Shown here: positions 58,801 to 64,000 of the stretch, one piece after another
How positions within the stretch are numbered: position 1 is the stretch's first letter
How the letters are laid out: each line of letters opens with the position of its first letter
Origin: Phoebastria nigripes
Taxonomy: Eukaryota > Chordata > Aves > Procellariiformes > Diomedeidae
Reading direction: 5' to 3'
NCBI GenBank assembly: GCA_035582835.1
Contig: JAYKAV010000467.1
Coordinates: 1,862,975 to 1,926,974, forward strand
DNA: 64,000 nt
Translations under genes and position numbers: made by a program
The notes under the pieces: generated by a model
Told to the model about the DNA's origin: nothing
The model's input: the letters and a program-made list of their open reading frames with translations, nothing else
The model's database searches: none

Positions 58801-59990
58801 ATTCTGCCATCAGTTAGTAGGGAAATTGGCTGTCTTTAGTGGGAATATGTGGGTATAACTGAGGGCAGTATTTAGGCCTATATCTCCAATCTCACTGAAA
58901 AATGTGTTAATTTAAAAATAAAACAAGGCTCTGGGAATTTTTCAGGATCCTATTAATTAATTTCAAAAGTTCCATTAGTTTGATGGAAGAAAGGCCATAC
59001 ACTATAATCGTCTGCCAGCTGGTGACTTGTGATTTTGAAGTAGATTTAGGGACACAGTCTCAGCCTCTGGCTCCTTCACTTTACTGAGCAGCCAGAGAGT
59101 CTAAAGTGGCCTCCAAAGATCGTCACACATACTGGCTTGGATATTCTCCACCAGTTTCCCACTCCTGTTCTCACCTTTCAATGGAAAGGGCACACCAGAT
59201 CTCCCTGGTGGGTACTCCAGCACTGGGTCAGCATGGCAAAACACATCTTTTAGGAAAGTCCATAGTCTGCTGTAAACTATGTCTGCTGCTTTGGCCCCAG
59301 GAAAGGTCAATCATGGGGAAAGAGGACAACGAGCTCTTCTGTGTCTGTTCAGTTGCCCAGAGCACCACCTTCATTTGGCTGGGGACCCAGTCCTGCAAGG
59401 ATTTCTTCCAAAGTGGCACCCTGAGAATAACATTGCTAGCTGCCATGTTTGTCACATCCCACTGGCTCCCAGATGCGATTTGCTCAGTATACAAATAAAA
59501 CCCTGTCTTCCCTCAGTCCTGGTCTTGAATACTCAAGTGAATTTGACAGCCAGTCTGGGATCTTTTTTCTTTGCTCTGGTAATGACATGTGAAAGTGGAA
59601 ATTCAAAAGCTGCCACAGAAATGCTGTCTTATATATTTTGCTTTTCTCGTTCATTTAGAGACATAGCCAAACATGGGAGTTTACTGCGAAGCTGACTGTA
59701 CACCGGGAGTCACCAGGGACCAGGACTTTGTAGATGCATGAACAAGGGAGGACAGAGCTGTGGCTGATGCTGCTCCCAGTCCTACTCCTGCTGAAACCAG
59801 TAGCCAAACCACTGCCATGTGAGGACTAGCACTGGGAGGAGAGTGGGACAGTTGGGATGGGGAGCTGGAATGAACTGACACCAGTGGTAGGATATGAGAC
59901 ATGAAGCAGCGAAGGGTAGTAGCAGAAAAGGAGAGGGTCTGCTCATGGCTGTACAGGGGGAAGGGGAGTCCTGCAGCTGTGTGGGTCCTT
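55889..59990. other. Unique DNA, no gene seen
   Basis: No recognisable exon. The longest frame (57860-58387, 175 codons, +) overlaps forward and reverse frames and carries no recognisable motif. Poly-T runs occur near 56367-56381 and 57151-57158. Confidence 0.4.
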
Positions 59991-60016
59991 AGAATCACAG
60001 AATCATAGAATCATAG
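59991..60016 (-). repeat. CR1 3' terminal 8-bp repeats
   Basis: About three copies of the complement of ATTCTATG/ATTCTGTG mark the 3' end of the CR1. CR1 lacks poly(A) and uses these short repeats in priming. Confidence 0.93.
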
Positions 60017-60051
60017 AAAAGTTTGGTTTGGAAGGGACCTTTAAAGGTCAT

Positions 60052-60849
60052 CTAGTCCAGCTCGCCTGCAATGAGCCGGGACATCTTCAACTCGATCAGG
60101 TTGCTCAGAGCCCCATCCAACCTGACCTGGAATGTTTCCAGGCATGGGGCATCTACCACCTCTCTGGGAAACCTGTGCCAGTGTTTCACCACCCTCAGCG
60201 TAAAAAATTTCTTCCTTATATCTAGTCTGAATCTACCCTCTTTTAGTTTAAAACCGTTACCCCTTGTCCTATCACAACAGGCCCTACTAAAAAGTCTGTC
60301 CCCATCTTTCTTATAAGCCCCCTTTAAGTACTGAAAGGCAGCAATAAGGTCTCCCTGGGGCCTTGCCTCCTCCAACAACCTCCTGAACAACCCCAACTCT
60401 CTCAGCCTTTCCTCACAGGAGAGGTGTTCCATCCCCCTCATCATTTTCAAGGCCCTCCTCTGGACCCGCTCCAACAGGTCCATGTCTTTCCTGTAGTGAG
60501 GGTTCCAGAGCTGGCTGCAGTACTCCAGGTGGGGTCTCACCAGAGCAGAGTAGAGGGGCAGAATCACCTCCCTCGACCTGCTGGCCATGCTTCTTTTGAT
60601 GCAGCCCAGGATACGGTTGGTGTTCTGGGCTGCGAGCGCACATTGTTGGCTCATGTCCAGCTTTTCATCCACCAGTACCCCCAAGTCCTTCTCGGCAGGG
60701 CTGCTCTCAATCCCTTCATCCCCCAGCCTGTATTGATACTGGGGGTTGCCCCGACCCAGGTGCAGGACCTTGCAGTTGGCCTTGTTGAACCTCCTGAGGT
60801 TCACATGGGCCCACTTCTCAAGCTTGTCCAGGTCCCTTCTGAATGACAT
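60052..60849 (-). pseudogene. CR1 ORF2 C-terminal region, 265-codon open frame
   Basis: Continues ORF2 after a frameshift. [75 protein letters not shown] and [16 protein letters not shown] are CR1 landmarks in the usual order, ending near the normal ORF2 stop. It is fully open over 265 codons, unusually good preservation for an inactive copy. The forward-strand frame 60424-60846 is its antisense shadow. Confidence 0.92.
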
Positions 60850-61340
60850 CTGACCCCTGCAGGCGTGTCAACTGCACCACTGAGCTTGGTGTCATCTGCA
60901 AACTTGCTGCAGGTGCACTCGATCCCACTGCCTATGTCATTGATGAAGCTATTAAACAGTACTGGTCCCAATACGGACCCCTGTGGGATACCACTCATCA
61001 CCAACCTCCATCTGGACATTGAGTTGTTGACCACTACCCTCTGGACGTGACCATCCAACCAATTCCTTATCCACCATCCATCAAATCCGTATCTCTCCAA
61101 TTTAGAGAGAAGGATGTTGTGGGGGACCATGTCAAAGGCCTTGCAGAGGTCCAGATAGATGACATCTGTAGCNCTTCCCATGTCCACTGGTGTAGTCACT
61201 CCATCATAGAAGGCCATGAGGTTGGTCAGGCAAGACTTGCCCTTGGTGAAGCCATGTTTGCTGTCTCGAATCACCTCCCTGTCCTCCGTGTGCCTTAGCA
61301 TAGCATCTAGGAGGATCTGTTCCATGATCTTCACGGGCAC
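60801..61340 (-). pseudogene. CR1 ORF2 reverse transcriptase core, frameshifted
   Basis: This is the polymerase that copies CR1 RNA at the nicked target. The frame contains [12 protein letters not shown], motif [13 protein letters not shown] (about 61128-61165), motif [12 protein letters not shown] and motif C KFADDTKL (about 60886-60910), so the catalytic aspartates of YLD and ADD are present. One undefined base gives an X before motif A. After DTPAG the frame slips at about 60850-60870, and the last residues of this frame are not CR1. It is in a different phase from both the linker and the following C-terminal frame. Confidence 0.9.
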
Positions 61341-61738
61341 AGAAGTGAGGCTGTGGTTCCTAGGGTCCTCCTTTCTACCCTTTTAAAAAATGAGTGCAAT
61401 GTTTCCCTTTTTCCAGTCACCAGGGACTTCACCTGCCTGCCATGACTTTTCAAATATCATGGAGAGTGGCTTGGNAACTACATCAACCATTTCCCTCAGG
61501 ACGCTGGAATGCATCTCGTCAGGTCCCATAGACTTAGGTATGTTCAGGTTCCTCAGGTGGTCACGAACCTGACCTTCTCTTTCAGTGGGAGGGACTTAGC
61601 TCCCCCAGTCCTGGCCTTGAGGTCCAACCACTTAAGAGGGATGGAAAGAGAGATTGCCAGTGAAGACAGAGGCAAAAAAGTTGTTGAGTACCTCAGTCTT
61701 CTCCTCATCTGTTGTTACCAGTTTGCCAGTCTTGTTCA

Positions 61739-61978
61739 TCAGGGGGGTACACTTTCTTTGACCTTCCTTTTCTGGCTGACATACCTGTAGAAGGCCGCCT
61801 TATTATTCTTTGCGTCCCTTGCCAAGTTCAGCTCCAGCTGCACCTTGGCCTTTCTGACCCCATCCCTATACAACCAGGCAGTGTCCCTATACTCTTCCCA
61901 GGATACTGTCCCTGTTTCCACTGCCTGTGCATTTCCTTCTTCCCCTTTAGTTTGACCAGAAGGTCTTGACTCATCCAT
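61739..61978 (-). pseudogene. CR1 ORF2 linker segment in shifted frame
   Basis: This continues ORF2 between endonuclease and reverse transcriptase in a different phase from the endonuclease frame. VSWEEYRDTAWLYRDGVRKA and RYVSQKRKVKESVPP are typical CR1 linker phrases. Only the part after about 61915 is true sense sequence; the start to 61978 is overlap. The next phrase (LMNKTGKLVT, about 61720-61739) is readable and then degenerates before the reverse transcriptase frame. Confidence 0.8.
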
Positions 61979-62868
61979 GCTGGTCTCTTGCTTTTCTTTC
62001 CTGATTTCTTACACCTGGGGATTGAGAGCTCTTGTGCTCTATGGAAAGCATCCTTAAAGATCTGCCAACTCTGTTCTGCTCCCTTGTCCCTGAAGGCAGT
62101 TTCCCAGGCGGTCCTATTAACTAACTCCTTGAACAGCTGGAATTTTACTTTCCTAAAATTCAGGGTCCTGACTTTACTCTTTGCCTGACCCATATCCCTC
62201 AGGATTGCAAACTCCACCAGTGCATGATCACTGCAGCCCAGGCTGCCTTCAGTCTTGACATCACCGATTAGCTCAGTTGCGTGGGTGACCATCAGGTCCA
62301 GTAATGCATCCCCTCTGGTAGGGTTGTCTATTACCTGGCTTAAGAAGTTGTCCTCAGTGCACTCCAGGAGTATCCTGGATTGCCTACANCTTGCCATGCT
62401 ACTTTTCCAGCAGATGTCGGGGTGGTTGAAGTCCCCCAGCAGGACAAGAGCCCGTGAGCACGATGCCTCCTGTAGCTGGAGTAAGAAGGCTTTATCAATA
62501 GGTTCCCCTTAATCAGGCAGCCTGTAGTAGACACCAACCACAAGGTTCCCTTTGTTGCCTCAGTCTCTAATTCTTACCCATAAGCTTTCAACCTGCTCGT
62601 GGCTATTTTTCAGAGACAGCTCTTCACAGTCTATCCATTTCTCAACATAGAGGGCAACCCCTCCACCCCTCCTTCCTCTCCTGTCCCTTCTGAACAGCCT
62701 GTAGCTGTTGATAGCAATGCTCCAGTCATGGGATTCATCCCACCAAGTTTCAGTAATGGCAACTAGGTCGTAGCTTTCTAGCAGCACAGTGGCTTCCAGC
62801 TCCTGTTTGTTGCCCATGCTGCATGCATTGGTGTAGAGACACTTCAGCTGGGCTGTTGGCCATGTCAT
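61828..62868 (-). pseudogene. CR1 ORF2 endonuclease domain, two nonsense codons
   Basis: This is the APE-type endonuclease that nicks target DNA for CR1 integration. One reverse-strand frame runs from 62868 to about 61915 and shows all landmark motifs in order: LKCLYTNACSMGNK, the glutamate motif AITETWWDES, RRGGGVALYV, LLGDFNHPDICW (about 62407-62445) and GCSDHALV (about 62217-62242). TGA at 62560-62562 and TAA at 62509-62511 interrupt this frame; the TAA replaces what is normally glutamine in the phrase 'RLPDQGEP', a C-to-T change. After the QWKQGQ phrase (about 61915) the true frame moves to another phase. Catalytic residues otherwise look intact. The protein would be a truncated 102-residue fragment if translated. 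Confidence 0.88.
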
Positions 62869-62960
62869 CTATTTAGAGGAACACATCTTAATTCCTTTGA
62901 GGTATTTCACCGGTGTTCCCCTGTTGGCTCCTATTACCTCAGGAGTCCCTGGCTCATCTC

Positions 62961-63816
62961 TGTAAGAATATGTTATTCTAAAATAGGGCATCTTTACCCA
63001 AGTGTCACTGTTATCTAAGATATATCAGATACATCCTGGTAAATCTTTGCAATTAAGAGGTTAAAATGAGTTGTACCCTTAAAAATTAAGAATGGCTTAG
63101 ATATATCTCAGCTTTCCAGACAAAGAGGACTTCTGGCTGCCAGCCATGAACTAGCAACATTTACCTCTAGATTCAGGAGTTTTCAAGTCACCAGCTATGG
63201 AATGCCCACTTAGTTTAATGAGTTATACAGAGGGCACAGAGCCAGTTTAGTGACATGCCACCACCGCTCAATAAATAAAATAAAAAAATTATAAAATAAA
63301 AATGTTTTCTTCACATTTATCCTTAAAATACCCACTTAATCAATAACAATGAACATAGTGACTACCTAAGAAATTACATTGGACTCCATTTTAACGCTTA
63401 TCAGCTAACTCTGAAACAATATCACCAAAACCAATTCATCAAGTATATGGGTATACCTTACTTAGGCAGTTTGATAAGAGAATGGCCAGGACAGAAGGAG
63501 GTGCATCAATTTCACTAAGTAAGACCCATTAAATAATGAAGATACCTGCNGTACTGCCCTTCTCTTCTTGTAGACTTCAGAAGAGGTATGTCACTGCCTT
63601 CTAAGATAACACTGTGCCAATAAAATCAATATGTCCTTGTCTCCTATATCAGGCATCAGTATCTANGCACTTTAAGTTGTATGTCTCCCTTGAAATCAGT
63701 GAAGGTACAAGGACACTGGATTGAAGAGAAGCAGCCCCCAAAAATGGTTGCGGTTGTAGAAAACATGAGAGAAATCCTGGTGGGGAAAGAACAATTCAAA
63801 AAGATTTCANCTTACC
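62961..63816. other. Unique AT-rich DNA between CR1 and LTR, no gene seen
   Basis: No gene or further repeat is recognised. An A/T-rich patch is at 63270-63305. Two single N bases are present. Confidence 0.45.
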
Positions 63817-64000
63817 TGTGCTAGTTTTGGCTGGGATAGGGTTAATTTTCTTCATAGTAGCTGGTATGGGGCTATGTTTTGGATTTGTGCTGGAAACAGT
63901 GTTGATAACACAGGGATGTTTTTGTTATTGCTGAGCAGTGCTTACACAGAGTCAAGGCCTTTTCTGCTCCTCACACCTCCCCACCAGTGAGGAGGCTGGG
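63817..64000 (+). mobile_element. LTR, 5' 184 bp, continues past window end
   Basis: Starts TGTGCTAGTTTTGGCTGGGA. It aligns without gaps to 53102-53285, and I count 5 substitutions in 184 bases. It belongs to the same LTR subfamily and is cut off by the window before the CRE/TATA region. Whether it is a solo LTR or the 5' LTR of a longer element cannot be seen. Confidence 0.93.

Larger units (their letters stand above)
59991..62960 (-). mobile_element. CR1 retrotransposon, ~3 kb, lacking ORF1
   Basis: This reverse-strand CR1 keeps most of ORF2 (endonuclease, linker, reverse transcriptase, C-terminal region) and the 3' tail. The 3' end on the + strand is AGAATCACAGAATCATAGAA, the complement of the 8-bp CR1 repeat. 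The 5' edge is placed near 62960, a little upstream of the ORF2 start region (62868), by similarity of the leader to other CR1 copies; it is uncertain. ORF1 is missing, as in most 5'-truncated insertions. ORF2 contains two in-frame stops and at least three frameshifts, so it is dead, yet long frames survive, implying modest age. Confidence 0.93.

Noticed and set aside
60424..60846. 140-codon forward frame
   Set aside because: Antisense shadow of the well-preserved CR1 ORF2 C-terminal frame.
1..64000. CRISPR array, operon, prophage or bacterial system
   Set aside because: No spaced short direct repeats, no dense coding and no ribosome-binding sites are present; repeat content is that of a bird nuclear genome.

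Overview
The window looks like nuclear DNA of a bird, probably a neognath. It carries CR1 non-LTR retrotransposons ending in the avian CR1 8-bp tail (copies of ATTCTATG or its complement), LTR elements of the type that starts TGTCCTGG/TGTGCTGG and ends AAACCACAACA, faded MIR-like SINE remnants, and very few other repeats. Most of the sequence is AT-rich, CpG-poor and single-copy in appearance. Scattered single N bases and one 75-base N run mark it as a draft assembly. No cellular protein-coding exon, rRNA or tRNA could be recognised. The window is best read as intergenic or large-intron DNA, and the many short open frames behave like chance.

Layout. Positions 1-24 kb are mostly unique DNA with an ancient reverse-strand CR1/L3-like fossil (about 1.5-2.1 kb), GC/CpG-rich islets at 7.5-8.4 kb, a split MIR-like remnant (9.7-10.0 kb) and an ancient forward-strand CR1 fossil (14.8-15.8 kb). 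From 24 to 46 kb there are short CR1 3' ends (24.2, 28.5, 39.9 kb), a second ancient CR1 fossil (30.5-31.1 kb), a 47-base poly(A), a CpG-rich islet with an RFX-type X-box (35.2-35.4 kb), a GGGAA/GGAAA array that breaks the assembly (41.2-41.4 kb) and another MIR-like remnant (45.6 kb). From 46 to 51.6 kb the DNA is unique apart from one trinucleotide repeat.

The last 12 kb are dominated by mobile elements. A non-autonomous endogenous retrovirus-like element (51.6-53.7 kb) has a 5' LTR stub, primer-binding site, an internal region built around about twelve 48-51 bp tandem units, a polypurine tract and a complete 3' LTR with CRE, TATA box and ATTAAA signal. A solo LTR of a related subfamily follows at 55.3-55.9 kb. 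A long CR1 lies on the reverse strand at 60.0-63.0 kb; its endonuclease and reverse transcriptase motifs are readable, but the frame is broken by two stops and at least three frameshifts. A third LTR, near-identical to the one at 53 kb, starts at 63.8 kb and runs off the window.

Nothing here forms an operon or gene pathway. The most interesting leads are the tandem-repeat body of the LTR element, the X-box CpG islet, two clean hairpins in unique DNA, and candidate zero-length-exon (recursive) splice motifs. All of these are sequence observations that need comparative or transcript data.
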